A stretch of 64,000 bases of DNA from Gallionella sp. (GCA_028714075.1 JAQTMZ010000003.1:236768-300767); one strand, 5' to 3'; positions 44,054 through 53,543 are shown, counted from the stretch's first letter. Numbers and translations are program-made. Notes: generated by a model not told the origin, from the sequence alone.

Positions 44054-45352
44054 TCACACCGCTACCGAACCATTTGTCTTTGAAATAGAGCCGGAGGAAT
44101 CAAGCCTGTCCAATACCGCCGCAAAAAATCCGTCCGTGCCGTGCAGGTGCGGGCGCAGCTCCAGATAATCGCCCATCTCCAGCGCGATCTTTTGTTGCTG
44201 CAACACCTCGCCGGCCGGGCGCAACACGAAGTCCGGATGCGCGGCGATGAAGGTTTGTACGACATGCTGGTTTTCTTCCGGCAGGAAGCTGCAAGTCGCA
44301 TACACCATGCGCCCGCCTTTTTTCAACAGGCGGCTGGCGGAGGCGAGGATGGCCGCCTGTTTTTGGGTAAATTCCTCGATGCTGCCGGGCGACTGGCGGA
44401 ATTTCAGGTCGGGGCTGCGGCGCAATGTGCCCAGGCCGCTGCACGGCGCGTCCACCAGCACGCGGTCGATCTTGCCCGCGAGGCGTTTCACCTTGAGGTC
44501 GTTTTCATGCGCGATCAGCATCGGCTGGATGTTGCTGGCACCGGAGCGCTTCAGGCGCGGCTTGAGGTTGGCGAGGCGTTTTTCGGAGGTGTCCATCGCG
44601 TATAAACGGCCCTGCGAATTCATCAACGCCGACAGCATCAGCGTCTTGCCGCCGGCCCCGGCACAAAAATCCACCACCATGTCGTTGCGCTTCGGCGCGA
44701 GCAGGAAGCCGAGCAACTGGCTGCCTTCGTCCTGCACTTCTATCTTGCCCTCGGTGAACAGCGCGTCTTTGTTCAGCGGGATCTTTTCCTTGAGGCGGAT
44801 GCCGACGGGTGAGTAAGGCGTGGCAGCAGCTTCGATTTTTTTATCGTGCAGCAGTTGCAATATGTCGTCGCGCTTGGCGAGCAGGGTGTTGACGCGGATA
44901 TCCAGCGGCGCGCCCTGCTGCATCGATTGCCCGATGGCGAGGATGTCGGCATCGGAGTAGGAGGCGCGCATTTTTTCCACCAGCCATTCCGGCAGTTCGG
45001 CCTGCACCGGCAACGGCTGATCCTCGACCTTGACGCCCTTCACCGTGACGAGCCATTCCTTTTCGTCGCGCTTCAATACCGGCTCGATTTCGCGCAGGTT
45101 ATAGCCGCCGAACCTGATCAGCCAGGCGAGCGCCATGCGGCGCGGGGTGTGGCTATCGCCGCAGGTTATTTCCAGCAACAGGCGATGGCGCAACACGCCG
45201 AACACGGCCTCGGCGACCAGTTCGCGCTCATTGGAGCCGATGCGTTCGTTCTTGAAAAAATAGCGCAGCGTGGTGTCGGCGGGATGCGCCAGCGGCAGGA
45301 CGGCACGCAAAGCCTGGATGACGAGTTCCAGACGGTATTCGGTAATCAGCAT
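44054..45352 (-). CDS. rsmB: 16S rRNA (cytosine967-C5)-methyltransferase
   Basis: A 432-residue SAM-dependent m5C methyltransferase. The N-terminal NusB-like RNA-binding region (about residues 1-140) precedes the catalytic domain with SAM motif VVDFCAGAGGKTLMLSALMN and the two cysteines of the RsmB/Nop2 group in DAPCSGLGTLRR and ATCSFLPEEN. Length and order are normal. The divergent hemerythrin gene begins 223 bases away. The gene usually sits next to fmt/def; here it does not. Confidence 0.93.
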   Translation of the reverse strand: MLITEYRLELVIQALRAVLPLAHPADTTLRYFFKNERIGSNERELVAEAVFGVLRHRLLLEITCGDSHTPRRMALAWLIRFGGYNLREIEPVLKRDEKEWLVTVKGVKVEDQPLPVQAELPEWLVEKMRASYSDADILAIGQSMQQGAPLDIRVNTLLAKRDDILQLLHDKKIEAAATPYSPVGIRLKEKIPLNKDALFTEGKIEVQDEGSQLLGFLLAPKRNDMVVDFCAGAGGKTLMLSALMNSQGRLYAMDTSEKRLANLKPRLKRSGASNIQPMLIAHENDLKVKRLAGKIDRVLVDAPCSGLGTLRRSPDLKFRQSPGSIEEFTQKQAAILASASRLLKKGGRMVYATCSFLPEENQHVVQTFIAAHPDFVLRPAGEVLQQQKIALEMGDYLELRPHLHGTDGFFAAVLDRLDSSGSISKTNGSVAV

Positions 45353-45575
45353 GGGCGGTATTCGGTGTGAAAAAATTGCATCTAAAATTCAGGCGCGCAG
45401 TTTAACAGGGTTGCCGTTGCAATATCCTGCGAGAACATCTAAAAAACGCCAGCGGCTTAACCATCGAGCCAAGTGATTGAACCGGTAGATGAATCCTTTG
45501 CCGTATACAAACTAGAGTAAAATTCCGGTCAGGTCGCCCTTGAACCGATAGTAGTTCACATCGCAGGAGAGCAGG

Positions 45576-46013
45576 ATGGCATTGGCATGGACGGAACACC
45601 TGAGCGTCGGGAATGCAACTATCGATTCCGAACACAAGAGTTTGATAGTCATGGTCAATGGCATAGAGACCATGATCAAGGCGCGGGATAATTTTGCCTT
45701 GCCGCAAGCATTCGAGCAGCTTGAACATTATTTATGCGCTCATTTCGTAGATGAGGAAAATATTGCGCGGGCGGTTAATTTCCCTTTTGCCAAAAACAAA
45801 CAGGAACATGATTATGTGCTGAAGGAGTTTCAGAACATGAAAGCCGAGCTGGTCGCAAAGGACGGCATATGGTCCGATGGCGCGGCGGAGCATTACTCCA
45901 ACTTTTTGAGCGATTGGATAACCGACCACGTTCTCAAGGAGGATATGCTGATGAAGCCGGCGCTGCAAAACTATCCTTACGATTTCAAGCCGGATGAATT
46001 AAACAAACAGTAA
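45576..46013 (+). CDS. Bacteriohemerythrin with one altered iron ligand
   Basis: A 145-residue four-helix protein of the O2-binding bacteriohemerythrin family. Predicted ligands His20 (IDSEHKSL), His56 and Glu60 (HFVDEEN), His78, His118 and Asp123 (ITDHVLKED) are present. The HxxxH pair of helix C reads NKQEH: the first His is Asn74 (codon AAC). One of the five histidines is thus missing, and diiron binding could be weaker or different. It is divergent from rsmB and convergent with the DUF3108 gene (24-base gap). An O2-sensing or oxygen-delivery role is inferred from family. Confidence 0.88.
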   Translation: MALAWTEHLSVGNATIDSEHKSLIVMVNGIETMIKARDNFALPQAFEQLEHYLCAHFVDEENIARAVNFPFAKNKQEHDYVLKEFQNMKAELVAKDGIWSDGAAEHYSNFLSDWITDHVLKEDMLMKPALQNYPYDFKPDELNKQ

Positions 46014-46037
46014 GAGAAGCCGGTATGCGCCAGGCAG

Positions 46038-47072
46038 TTATTCATCCGCCACGCGTATCTCTGAAATAACCATCTCGCCGGCGATTTGCCCGGCGCGGTC
46101 AATCTGGCGAATCTTGACGGGCAGCAGCCGGTACTCCATGCCCAGCCAGATATCCAATCCTTCTTCGCCCTGCGCGTGAACTTTGCGTAACGGCAACGCG
46201 CGCAGCCAGCCGATGGCCGTTTGAATTCGTTCCTCTTCGCCGACAGCCAGTTCATAGCGCTCCAGTTTTTTGCCATTGCTGATGTATATGGATAGCGTGC
46301 CTTTGTCCAACGGCAGCTGGGAAAGCTGGTACATGAAGCTGATGATGTCCTGCGCCTGTTCCGGCAGTTGCGCATTGCTCCCGTTCGAGAAAGACAGCGA
46401 TTTTTCTTCCCACGCAAACCTTGCATCGAGCGCTTCTTTGCCCCTGGAGGTGTTTTTTGTCTCGCTGTATTTGTTCGGGTGCAACCCCTGTGCGGTCAGT
46501 GTGCCGCTGCTTTGCTGGTTTAATTCGAAGGCCTTGAAGATGCTGGCCAGGCCGGTGGTATTCATGCCGACCTTGAGCGTATAGCTTTTGTCTGCGCCGA
46601 TTTCCAGGCTATGACGCGCTTCGCCGACCGGAAAATCGGTGCCCTTGTATGCGGTGAAAGTGAGCCGCGCGTGTTTGGGGAGCGGATGCGCTGGTTTGAT
46701 TTCTTCCGCAATCTGGCTAACCGTCGGCGGCTCAGGATGAATTTCAGCAGCCGGCGGCTCGGGAATAATCTGCGGAGCTTCCGGCGGGCTGCCTGCGACC
46801 GGTTGGTCGTCTGATTGTGCCACCACCTCTTGGGATTGTGGTGCATCCGGCACCACCGGGGCGGGCCGGAGCTTGGGTTTTAGTCTTTTTGCCGGAGCGC
46901 GTTTGGCGGCAATCTTGGGCAGCGGTTCCAGTCTTGCCGTAAGGATCGGCAGGGGCATTTCGCTGAGCGGGAATTTGACCAGCGGCGCGAATAGCACAAC
47001 CATATGCGCCATCAGCGACAGGGTGATGGCCAGGGCGATTCTTCCGATAGGAGTGCGCGGCAGGGCGATCAC
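46038..47072 (-). CDS. DUF3108-domain protein with membrane anchor and Pro-rich linker
   Basis: A 344-residue envelope protein: a membrane helix near the N-terminus (LAITLSLMAHMVVLFAPL), a long Pro/Ala/Glu-rich spacer (about residues 40-140), then a DUF3108-type beta-rich domain (AYKGTDFPVGEARHSLEIGA) extending to the C-terminus. The start is a GTG at 47072 overlapping the stop of the upstream DUF3108 gene as GTGA; upstream ATG codons in frame are inside that gene. The TonB-like anchor and linker would span the periplasm. Function unknown. Confidence 0.82.
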   Translation of the reverse strand: MIALPRTPIGRIALAITLSLMAHMVVLFAPLVKFPLSEMPLPILTARLEPLPKIAAKRAPAKRLKPKLRPAPVVPDAPQSQEVVAQSDDQPVAGSPPEAPQIIPEPPAAEIHPEPPTVSQIAEEIKPAHPLPKHARLTFTAYKGTDFPVGEARHSLEIGADKSYTLKVGMNTTGLASIFKAFELNQQSSGTLTAQGLHPNKYSETKNTSRGKEALDARFAWEEKSLSFSNGSNAQLPEQAQDIISFMYQLSQLPLDKGTLSIYISNGKKLERYELAVGEEERIQTAIGWLRALPLRKVHAQGEEGLDIWLGMEYRLLPVKIRQIDRAGQIAGEMVISEIRVADE

Positions 47073-47812
47073 GGCCTGATGTTGAGTTTGCTCAATACCT
47101 GGATGAGTTGATCGCCGTCCGCATCGGTAATGATCATCTTGCATGGCAAGTTGTTGCGCTGTGTGGCCAGCCAGATTTCGGTGCGGTTTTCACCGGCTTT
47201 TGCCTGGCTGTCGAGATACAAGGTGTTGAATTCCCCGGCCGGCGTTTTGAGTTTCTGGTTACCGGTAATCGCGTAGTGGTAGCTGTCCAGCTTGTTGCCG
47301 TTGGTCATCGGGAAGTCCAGCGTTTTGTCGGTTTGCAGCGGCAGGAACATGAACTGATACATCGCGCTCAAGCGGTCTTGCGTGCCGTCAGGCAGCGCGA
47401 TCACCGTGCGTTGCGCCTGGTGCAGCAGGGTAAGTTGCCGGGCTTCCCAATCGAATTCGGCGCGGCTTTCCTTGCTTTCATCGCGTTCGCGCCGATGACT
47501 GAAGCGCAGCGGCTGCAAGCCCTGTTTGCCGACCAGGCCGCTGCTGTTGATGAAGATTTTCTCCGGTTTGAACGCCGCCAGCAAACCTACCGGGGTCGTG
47601 GTGCTAGATAGCGTGTAGCCGTCCTTGTCGCGTTTATAGGTTTCTTCGATCTTGCCGACTTTCAAACCGCTTTTGTAAACGTCATAAACGGCCTGCACGC
47701 TGCCGGGCGGGGCGGCAAGGGCCGGGGGCAACAGGCAGAAGGCAGATGACAGAAATATCGTCGCGGCTATGCCGCATCTTTGAACTGCGTCCAGTTTCCT
47801 GTGCTCTGTCAT
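47069..47812 (-). CDS. Exported DUF3108-domain protein
   Basis: A 247-residue periplasmic protein with a signal peptide (LSSAFCLLPPALAAP) and a DUF3108 domain (AVYDVYKSGLKVGKIEETYK then later PAGEFNTLYLDSQ). The domain resembles that of the downstream gene (start overlap GTGA), so the pair is an operon of two related outer-surface or periplasm-spanning proteins. It begins four bases after the purN coding region ends, so it may be cotranscribed with purN. DUF3108 proteins are widespread in betaproteobacteria and their role is not established. Confidence 0.85.
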   Translation of the reverse strand: MTEHRKLDAVQRCGIAATIFLSSAFCLLPPALAAPPGSVQAVYDVYKSGLKVGKIEETYKRDKDGYTLSSTTTPVGLLAAFKPEKIFINSSGLVGKQGLQPLRFSHRRERDESKESRAEFDWEARQLTLLHQAQRTVIALPDGTQDRLSAMYQFMFLPLQTDKTLDFPMTNGNKLDSYHYAITGNQKLKTPAGEFNTLYLDSQAKAGENRTEIWLATQRNNLPCKMIITDADGDQLIQVLSKLNIRP

Positions 47813-47816
47813 CTCT

Positions 47817-48455
47817 TTACTCCAGGCCGGGCGAAACCATTGCGTGACTCGCTTGCTTGCGGTTTTGAAATACGACCCGGCCGTTTTCGCTTAGTTCGAT
47901 CTGGCCTTTGCACAGCCAGCGGACGGCTTGCGGATAGATGCGGTGCTCTTCGCGCAGCACGCGCGCGGCGAGCGACTGTTCGGTATCGTGATACAGCACC
48001 GACACGGCGGCCTGGATGATGATCGGCCCGTGGTCGAGATCGGGAGTGACGAAGTGCACGGTACAGCCGTGGATTTTTACCCCGTCGTGCAACGCGCGCG
48101 CATGAGTATTGAGACCGCCGTATGCCGGCAATAGCGAAGGATGAATATTGACGAGTTTGCCGCGATAGCGCGCCACAAAATCCGGGGTAAGAATGCGCAT
48201 GAATCCGGCCAGCGCCACAAAATCGGGATGGAAGGCATCGATTGCTTTGGCCAGCGCGGCATCGAAGCTGGCGCGATCCGCATAGTCGCGATGTTCGACG
48301 ACAGCGGTAGCGATACCCCGCGCCTTGGCGATATCCAAACCTGTGGCGTCCGCACGATTACTGATCACCGCCGCGATGCGGCAGGACAGTTGCGCTTCCA
48401 GCAGCGCCTGCATGTTGCTGCCGCGGCCGGAGATGAGGATGACGATATTTTTCAC
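47817..48455 (-). CDS. purN: Phosphoribosylglycinamide formyltransferase
   Basis: Third step of purine synthesis: transfers formyl from 10-formyl-THF to GAR. A 212-residue enzyme with phosphate-binding ISGRGSNMQALL, the catalytic Asn and His of LVNIHPSLLPAY and the Asp of FVTPDLDHGPII. The length matches E. coli PurN. It follows purM with a palindromic element in the 108-base gap, and precedes the DUF3108 pair. Confidence 0.95.
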   Translation of the reverse strand: MKNIVILISGRGSNMQALLEAQLSCRIAAVISNRADATGLDIAKARGIATAVVEHRDYADRASFDAALAKAIDAFHPDFVALAGFMRILTPDFVARYRGKLVNIHPSLLPAYGGLNTHARALHDGVKIHGCTVHFVTPDLDHGPIIIQAAVSVLYHDTEQSLAARVLREEHRIYPQAVRWLCKGQIELSENGRVVFQNRKQASHAMVSPGLE

Positions 48456-48499
48456 TGTATATCCAAATAAAAATCGGTTGCCCGTAAATCAAACAACGG

Positions 48500-48558
48500 G
48501 TAGGGGCGTATGGCAATACGCCCTTGTTGTGCGGGGGCATAATGCCATACGCCCCTAC
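48500..48558. repeat. Palindromic repeat between purM and purN
   Basis: A long inverted repeat: GTAGGGGCGTATGGC (48500-48514) pairs perfectly with GCCATACGCCCCTAC (48544-48558), with further partial pairing inside. It fills most of the gap between purM and purN. It looks like a REP-type element; as RNA it would form a strong hairpin between the two coding regions. Confidence 0.78.
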
Positions 48559-48563
48559 ACTCT

Positions 48564-49604
48564 TTATCGAACTTGCGTCTGATGCTCGTCGCCGTTGCGC
48601 GCGCGGATCGTGCCGATGAGCGTCGCGGTTTCTCCGGCGGCGTTGAGCTGTGTCAGCGCCGCGCCTGCATCGCTCTTGTCCACGATCACCACCATGCCGA
48701 TGCCGCAGTTGAAGGTGCGGTACATCTCCTGCTGCGCGACGTTGCCCATCTCGCGCAGCCAGTCGAACAATAGCGGGGTGTGCCACGCCTTGCCGTCCAG
48801 TTGTGCGACGACATTTTGCGGCAGCACGCGCGGTACGTTTTCCAGCAGGCCGCCGCCGGTGATATGCGCCATGCCTTTCACGGTGAGGGATTGCATCAGC
48901 GCCAGCAACGGTTTCACGTAGATGCGCGTCGGGGCCATGATGCAGTCGGCCAGCGTGCGCTCGCCGTCGAATTTCGCGTCGAGGTCGGTGGCGGAGAGTT
49001 CGATGATCTTGCGCACCAGCGAATAGCCGTTGGAATGCGCGCCGTTCGACGCGAGGCCGATCACCGCATCGCCCGCCTTGATGTTCGCGCCGCTGATGAT
49101 GTTGGCTTTTTCCACCACGCCGACCGCAAAACCGGCCAGGTCGTATTCGCCGGGCGGATACATGCCGGGCATCTCGGCGGTTTCGCCGCCGATCAGCGCG
49201 CATCCTGCCTGTTCGCAGCCGAACGCGATGCCCTTGATGACCTCGGTGGCGGCCTCCACGTCGAGCTTGCCGCACGCGAAGTAATCGAGGAAGAACAGCG
49301 GCTCCGCGCCCTGCACCAGAATGTCGTTGACGCTCATGCCGACCAGATCGATGCCGACCGTGTCGTGGCGGTTCAGCTCAAACGCGAGTTTGAGCTTGGT
49401 GCCAACCCCGTCGGTGCCGGATACCAGCACCGGCTCGCGGTATTTTTTGGAGATTTCCACCAGCGCGCCGAAGCCGCCGATGCCGCCCAATACTTCCGGG
49501 CGCATGGTGCGTTTGGCGAACGGTTTGATGTTCTCGACCAGACGGTCGCCTGCGTCTATGTCCACTCCGGCATCGCGGTAAGACAGTGAATTGGATTGAC
49601 TCAA
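48564..49604 (-). CDS. purM: Phosphoribosylformylglycinamidine cyclo-ligase
   Basis: Fifth step of purine synthesis: closes FGAM to AIR with ATP. The 346-residue protein has the family segments [40 protein letters not shown] and [20 protein letters not shown]. No ATG is available at the start; TTG at 49604 gives [13 protein letters not shown] and a normal length. The longer open frame runs into the divergent permease gene and is not used. The start sites of purM and the permease gene face each other within about 60 bases. Confidence 0.93.
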   Translation of the reverse strand: MSQSNSLSYRDAGVDIDAGDRLVENIKPFAKRTMRPEVLGGIGGFGALVEISKKYREPVLVSGTDGVGTKLKLAFELNRHDTVGIDLVGMSVNDILVQGAEPLFFLDYFACGKLDVEAATEVIKGIAFGCEQAGCALIGGETAEMPGMYPPGEYDLAGFAVGVVEKANIISGANIKAGDAVIGLASNGAHSNGYSLVRKIIELSATDLDAKFDGERTLADCIMAPTRIYVKPLLALMQSLTVKGMAHITGGGLLENVPRVLPQNVVAQLDGKAWHTPLLFDWLREMGNVAQQEMYRTFNCGIGMVVIVDKSDAGAALTQLNAAGETATLIGTIRARNGDEHQTQVR

Positions 49605-49665
49605 GTTGAGTTCTCGCTTTCTTAAAGGTAAAGTGCTGCACGTTTTCCCGCGAATTTTACCCGAA

Positions 49666-50724
49666 ATGACCCTATCCCGCTTTGCCGCCGTGCAGTGGCT
49701 GTCGTTCGCCGTAGTTGCCGGCGTGCTGCTGTACCTGCTCGGCCCGATACTCACGCCGTTCGTCGCGGCGGGCATCCTCGCCTATATCTGCAACCCGCTG
49801 GTGCAGCGGCTGAGTGTTCGCAAAGTGCCGCGCACGCTGGCGGTGGCGCTGGTGATGGGCGGCTTGCTGCTGCTGTCCGGTTTGTTGCTGCTGATCATGC
49901 TGCCGTTGCTGGAAAAGGAAATCGGCCTGTTGGTGGCGCGCCTGCCGGAATGGATCGAGGCGGTGCGCGCGCACCTGTTGCCGCAGTTGCAGCAATGGTT
50001 CGGCGCGGAGCTGCAATGGGACAGCCAGGCGCTGAAGAACCTGCTGCTCAGCCATTGGCAAAACGCGGGCGGGATGGCGGGCAAGCTGCTGCCGTGGCTC
50101 GGCAGCGGCGGCGGTGCGATCATCGGCGTGCTGGTCAACCTGCTGCTGATCCCGCTGGCGATGTTCTACCTGCTGCGCGACTGGGATGCGCTGGTTGCGC
50201 GGCTCGACGAGCTGATCCCGCGCCACTGGCATGCCAAGGTGACGGAGATCGCAGGCGAGGTGGACGGTGTGCTGGCGGAATTTCTGCGCGGGCAAATCTC
50301 CGTGATGTTGCTGATGAGCCTCTATTACGTGGTGGCGTTGTGGCTGGCCGGGCTGGAGTTCGCGCTGCCGATCGGCATTCTCGCCGGGATGCTGGTGTTC
50401 GTGCCTTATCTCGGCATGATCATCGGCCTGTCGCTCGCGACGCTCGCGGCGCTGATGCAGTTCCCCGGTTTCGGTGGCGTGCTGTGGGTGTGGGCGGCAT
50501 TCGGTGCGGGCCAGTTGCTCGAAGGCATGGCGGTAACCCCGTGGCTGGTCGGCAACCGCATCGGCCTGCATCCGCTGGCGGTGATCTTCGCGCTGCTGGC
50601 TTTCGGGCAATTGTTCGGCTTCTTCGGCCTGTTATTGGCATTGCCCATGTCCGCGATCCTGCTGGTCGCGTTGCGCCACGGCAAGGCGTGGTATCTCGCC
50701 AGCGAGATGTATAAAAAGCCATGA
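49666..50724 (+). CDS. AI-2E/PerM-family membrane transporter
   Basis: A 352-residue inner-membrane protein of the PerM/AI-2E family with about eight helices; the conserved segment is [20 protein letters not shown] followed later by [20 protein letters not shown]. Members include possible exporters of autoinducer-2 and putative sodium/proton-linked transporters; the substrate here is unknown. I chose the ATG at 49666 ([10 protein letters not shown]) because an earlier in-frame start (49606) lies at the divergent purM start. The gene overlaps hda (ATGA), a pairing conserved in betaproteobacteria. Confidence 0.86.
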   Translation: MTLSRFAAVQWLSFAVVAGVLLYLLGPILTPFVAAGILAYICNPLVQRLSVRKVPRTLAVALVMGGLLLLSGLLLLIMLPLLEKEIGLLVARLPEWIEAVRAHLLPQLQQWFGAELQWDSQALKNLLLSHWQNAGGMAGKLLPWLGSGGGAIIGVLVNLLLIPLAMFYLLRDWDALVARLDELIPRHWHAKVTEIAGEVDGVLAEFLRGQISVMLLMSLYYVVALWLAGLEFALPIGILAGMLVFVPYLGMIIGLSLATLAALMQFPGFGGVLWVWAAFGAGQLLEGMAVTPWLVGNRIGLHPLAVIFALLAFGQLFGFFGLLLALPMSAILLVALRHGKAWYLASEMYKKP

Positions 50725-51389
50725 GCCAACTGCTGCTCGACATCGCCCCGGCTACTCAGCCGACTCTCGACAGTTTCGTGGCGGGGCGCAACCTCGAATT
50801 GCTGTCTGCTTTGCGTCACGCATTAGCGGGTAGCAGCAGCGAGCGAAGTTTTTATGTGTGGGGCGAAGTCGGCAGCGGCAAGAGCCATCTGCTGCAAGCC
50901 TGTGTGCGCGCCACGTCGGACATGCAGCACAGCGCATCCTATGCGCAGGGCAGTGTGCCGCAGTTCGCCGAGGTAGTGGCGGTGGACGATGTCGAGCGCC
51001 TCGATGCTGCCGCACAAATCGGGCTGTTCGATCTCTACAACCGGATACGCGACAGCGGCGGCATGCTGCTGGTCAGCGGTAAACAGGCGCCGCTGCATCT
51101 CAAGCTGCGCGATGACCTGCGCACCCGCCTCGGGTGGGGGTTGGTGTATCAGGTGCATGAACTGAACGATGAAGAAAAAACCGAGGCGCTGACACGACAT
51201 GCCGAGGCGAAAGGATTTGCGTTGTCGGCGGAAGTTGCCCAATATCTGTTGCGCCACGGCAGCCGCGACCTGCCCAGCCTGATGGCGCTGCTGGATGCGC
51301 TGGATGAACACTCGCTACGTCTGCACCGCGCCCCGTCGGTGCCGTTGCTCAAGGAAGTTTTGCAACGGATACTGGAGTCGAAAGCTTAG
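50721..51389 (+). CDS. hda: DnaA regulatory inactivator Hda
   Basis: A 222-residue AAA+ protein similar to DnaA domain III that, with the sliding clamp and ADP, promotes hydrolysis of DnaA-ATP. The N-terminal clamp-binding motif is SQLLLDI; the Walker A is GEVGSGKSHLLQ; the Walker B-like region is VVAVDDVERLDA; the arginine-finger region follows (LRDDLRTRLGWG). The overlap with the permease gene is four bases. The length is slightly below E. coli Hda but normal for betaproteobacteria. Confidence 0.93.
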   Translation: MSQLLLDIAPATQPTLDSFVAGRNLELLSALRHALAGSSSERSFYVWGEVGSGKSHLLQACVRATSDMQHSASYAQGSVPQFAEVVAVDDVERLDAAAQIGLFDLYNRIRDSGGMLLVSGKQAPLHLKLRDDLRTRLGWGLVYQVHELNDEEKTEALTRHAEAKGFALSAEVAQYLLRHGSRDLPSLMALLDALDEHSLRLHRAPSVPLLKEVLQRILESKA

Positions 51390-51396
51390 GGCTGTG

Positions 51397-51591
51397 TCAG
51401 AAACGGGCATTCGCCAAGGACTGCAAGCGGTCGGTAATGGCTCTCGCCGCCAACGCCAGCAGATAAAGCCAAACCATTCCAATGACGATCAAAATCAGGG
51501 GAATGTCTACGACTAGAAATACTATCAACCGCATCATCCCGTCAGAGTGAAAGCGATATGGATGCCCGCCAATTTTAAGTTTCTCATTCAT
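51397..51591 (-). CDS. Small single-helix membrane protein, unknown
   Basis: A 64-residue ORF, not recognised. A short polar N-terminus is followed by a hydrophobic stretch (LIVFLVVDIPLILIVIGMVW, about residues 22-41) and a charged end (ITDRLQSLANARF). GGAG is seven bases before the ATG, which supports translation. It is convergent with hda (seven-base gap). Confidence 0.5.
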   Translation of the reverse strand: MNEKLKIGGHPYRFHSDGMMRLIVFLVVDIPLILIVIGMVWLYLLALAARAITDRLQSLANARF

Positions 51592-51644
51592 GTCGCTTCT
51601 CCGTTAGTGGTGCCAATGAATGGTTGGATATGGCTCAATCCGGG

Positions 51645-51839
51645 CTATACCGTAATGTTTACCATCCGTCCAAGCCGGGCGTCATATTCTGCCGATGAAT
51701 GATAGGCATCCGCTTGAACCTTCTTTTCATCCGCAACGATGTTGCTGATGCTTTTTTGTACGGGCTTGCTCTTGCCGGGGTTGCGTTTGCGCGTGCCAAA
51801 CCTGTTCTCTATGTATTTGATGCTGCTTATCAAGTCCAT
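51645..51839 (-). CDS. Small hydrophilic protein, unknown
   Basis: A 64-residue ORF beginning MDLISSIKYIENRFGTRKRN, basic in the middle and ending ARLGRMVNITV. The frame continues 35 codons upstream, but GGGAG six bases before the ATG at 51839 supports this start. No recognised family. It lies in a gene-poor stretch between hda and hemE together with two other small ORFs. Confidence 0.5.
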   Translation of the reverse strand: MDLISSIKYIENRFGTRKRNPGKSKPVQKSISNIVADEKKVQADAYHSSAEYDARLGRMVNITV

Positions 51840-52032
51840 GATTTGCTCCCATGTTATTGGCAATATCGGCAAATCAGTCAGGTTCTTTAAGTAGCAGGCT
51901 TGCGACAAATGAAGCTGGTGGAAAATTATGTGCCGGTAGCACAAAGATAATTGAGGGTGATTGTTACCTTGCCATCAGAACGATGGTAATGATTTTGCCC
52001 GCTAGGCAAATAACAGGGCTGCGCGCCAACCC

Positions 52033-52055
52033 GATCGAGAATGAGGTTCTCGATG
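52033..52055. promoter_or_regulatory. Perfect eight-base inverted repeat
   Basis: ATCGAGAA, five bases, TTCTCGAT: a dyad typical of repressor or hairpin sites, about 20 bases beyond the stop codon of the 42-residue ORF. Assignment to any gene is open. Confidence 0.35.
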
Positions 52056-52075
52056 GTGATTAACCATATTGTTCG

Positions 52076-52204
52076 TTATATGTCCCTGAGCCGCAGGATA
52101 AAGGCATTGTAGAATTCCGCCAGCGTGATCTCGGCTTTATCCCGGAAGAATCGCTCGCCAGAGGAATAATATAGATGCCCTTCCAGGCTGAATTTTTCGC
52201 ACAT
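52076..52204 (-). CDS. 42-residue small ORF with strong ribosome-binding site
   Basis: The ATG at 52202-52204 is preceded by AAAAGGAG at eight bases. It encodes 42 residues (MCEKFSLEGHLYYSSGERFF then RDKAEITLAEFYNAFILRLR, DI) with a stop at 52076. The composition is balanced and soluble. It does not overlap any other gene. It is not a family I recognise. The Shine-Dalgarno quality makes it the best candidate real gene in this gap. Confidence 0.55.
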   Translation of the reverse strand: MCEKFSLEGHLYYSSGERFFRDKAEITLAEFYNAFILRLRDI

Positions 52205-52410
52205 ACTCGCGGCTCCTTTTAACCCTTGGTGTTTTATTCAGAGTATTGAGCGCTGCCGAATACAACGGATAGTCACCAAGTTATGCGGTTATCGGCAAAT
52301 AACGACAGGGCTTTAGGCCGCTTCAAGGGATGGGCGAGTTTTGGTATGGCGGGCAGCGTAGTAACGGGAAAGTGTGGCGACCATTCGTGAGCGGCAGCAA
52401 GCCTGGCCTA

Positions 52411-52459
52411 AAAGCCTCCGCACAACGGCTACGCTCGCTGCGTTGTGCAGAGGTTTTTT
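52411..52459. terminator. Probable bidirectional terminator at the hemE 3' end
   Basis: Stem CCTCCGCACAACG (52415-52427) with CGTTGTGCAGAGG (52441-52453), one mismatch, loop of 13 bases; followed by TTTTTT on the plus strand and by CTTTT on the minus strand beyond the stem. It overlaps the hemE stop codon. Confidence 0.7.
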
Positions 52460-53522
52460 AGTGGTACTTGCGGCTCAGTTCGTGTACCGCCGCAACCAGC
52501 GCCGCAGCATGTTCCGGGTCGGTATGCTGCGAGATGCCGTGGCCGAGATTGAACACATGGCCGCTGCCGTAGCCGTAGCTGCCGAGCACGCGCTCCACCT
52601 CGGTGCGGATCGCGTCCGGCGAGGCAAATAATACCGCCGGGTCGAGGTTGCCTTGCAGCGCGACCTTGTTGCCGACCTTTTGCCGGGCGCTGCCGAGATC
52701 CATGGTCCAGTCCAGGCCGACCGCGTCGCAGCCGGTGTTGGCGATGCTTTCGATCCACAGGCCGCCGCCCTTGGTGAATACGATGCTCGGGATGCGCACG
52801 CCGTCTTTTTCCTTGATCAATCCATCCACGATGCGATGCGTGTACGCCAGCGAGAATTCATGGAACGCCGCATGCGACAGCACGCCGCCCCATGAATCGA
52901 AGATCATCACCGCCTGCGCGCCGGCTTCGATCTGCGCGTTCAGGTAGGCGATCACCGCCTGGGTAGTGATTTCGAGAATGTGGTGCATCAGCTTCGGCTC
53001 GTTGTACATCAGGGTCTTCACCCTGGCGTAATCGTCGCTGCCGCCGCCTTCGACCATGTAGCAGGACAGCGTGAACGGGCTGCCGGAGAAACCGATCAGC
53101 GGCACGCGGCCGTCCAGCGTCTTGCGGATCTGTGTCACGGCATCGGTGACGTATTTCAGATCCTTGCCGATGTCCGGCACGCGCAACGCCTTGATTGCCG
53201 CTGCATCGCGCAACGGGCGCTCGAACTTCGGGCCTTCCCCATCGGAGAAATACAACCCCAGGCCCATCGCATCCGGCACGGTAAGGATGTCGGAGAACAG
53301 GATTGCGGCATCCAGCGGGAAGCGATCCAGCGGTTGCATCGTTACTTCGGTGGCGTAGTCCGGGCTCTTGCACAGGCCGAGAAAGCTGCCGGCGCGTTTG
53401 CGCGTCTCGCGGTATTCCGGCAGGTAGCGTCCGGCCTGGCGCATCATCCACAGCGGCGTGTAGTCGGTCGGCTGGCGCAGCAGCGCGCGCAGGAAGGTGT
53501 CGTTTTTCAGTTTGAAATTCAT
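52458..53522 (-). CDS. hemE: Uroporphyrinogen decarboxylase
   Basis: Decarboxylates the four acetates of uroporphyrinogen III to coproporphyrinogen III in heme synthesis. The 354-residue enzyme has the N-terminal active-site motif [20 protein letters not shown] and the central [17 protein letters not shown]. The length and start at 53522 are normal. A palindromic element separates it from gltD. Convergent small ORFs lie beyond its 3' end. Confidence 0.97.
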   Translation of the reverse strand: MNFKLKNDTFLRALLRQPTDYTPLWMMRQAGRYLPEYRETRKRAGSFLGLCKSPDYATEVTMQPLDRFPLDAAILFSDILTVPDAMGLGLYFSDGEGPKFERPLRDAAAIKALRVPDIGKDLKYVTDAVTQIRKTLDGRVPLIGFSGSPFTLSCYMVEGGGSDDYARVKTLMYNEPKLMHHILEITTQAVIAYLNAQIEAGAQAVMIFDSWGGVLSHAAFHEFSLAYTHRIVDGLIKEKDGVRIPSIVFTKGGGLWIESIANTGCDAVGLDWTMDLGSARQKVGNKVALQGNLDPAVLFASPDAIRTEVERVLGSYGYGSGHVFNLGHGISQHTDPEHAAALVAAVHELSRKYH

Positions 53523-53543
53523 GGTTAGCCTGTTAAAAAATCA

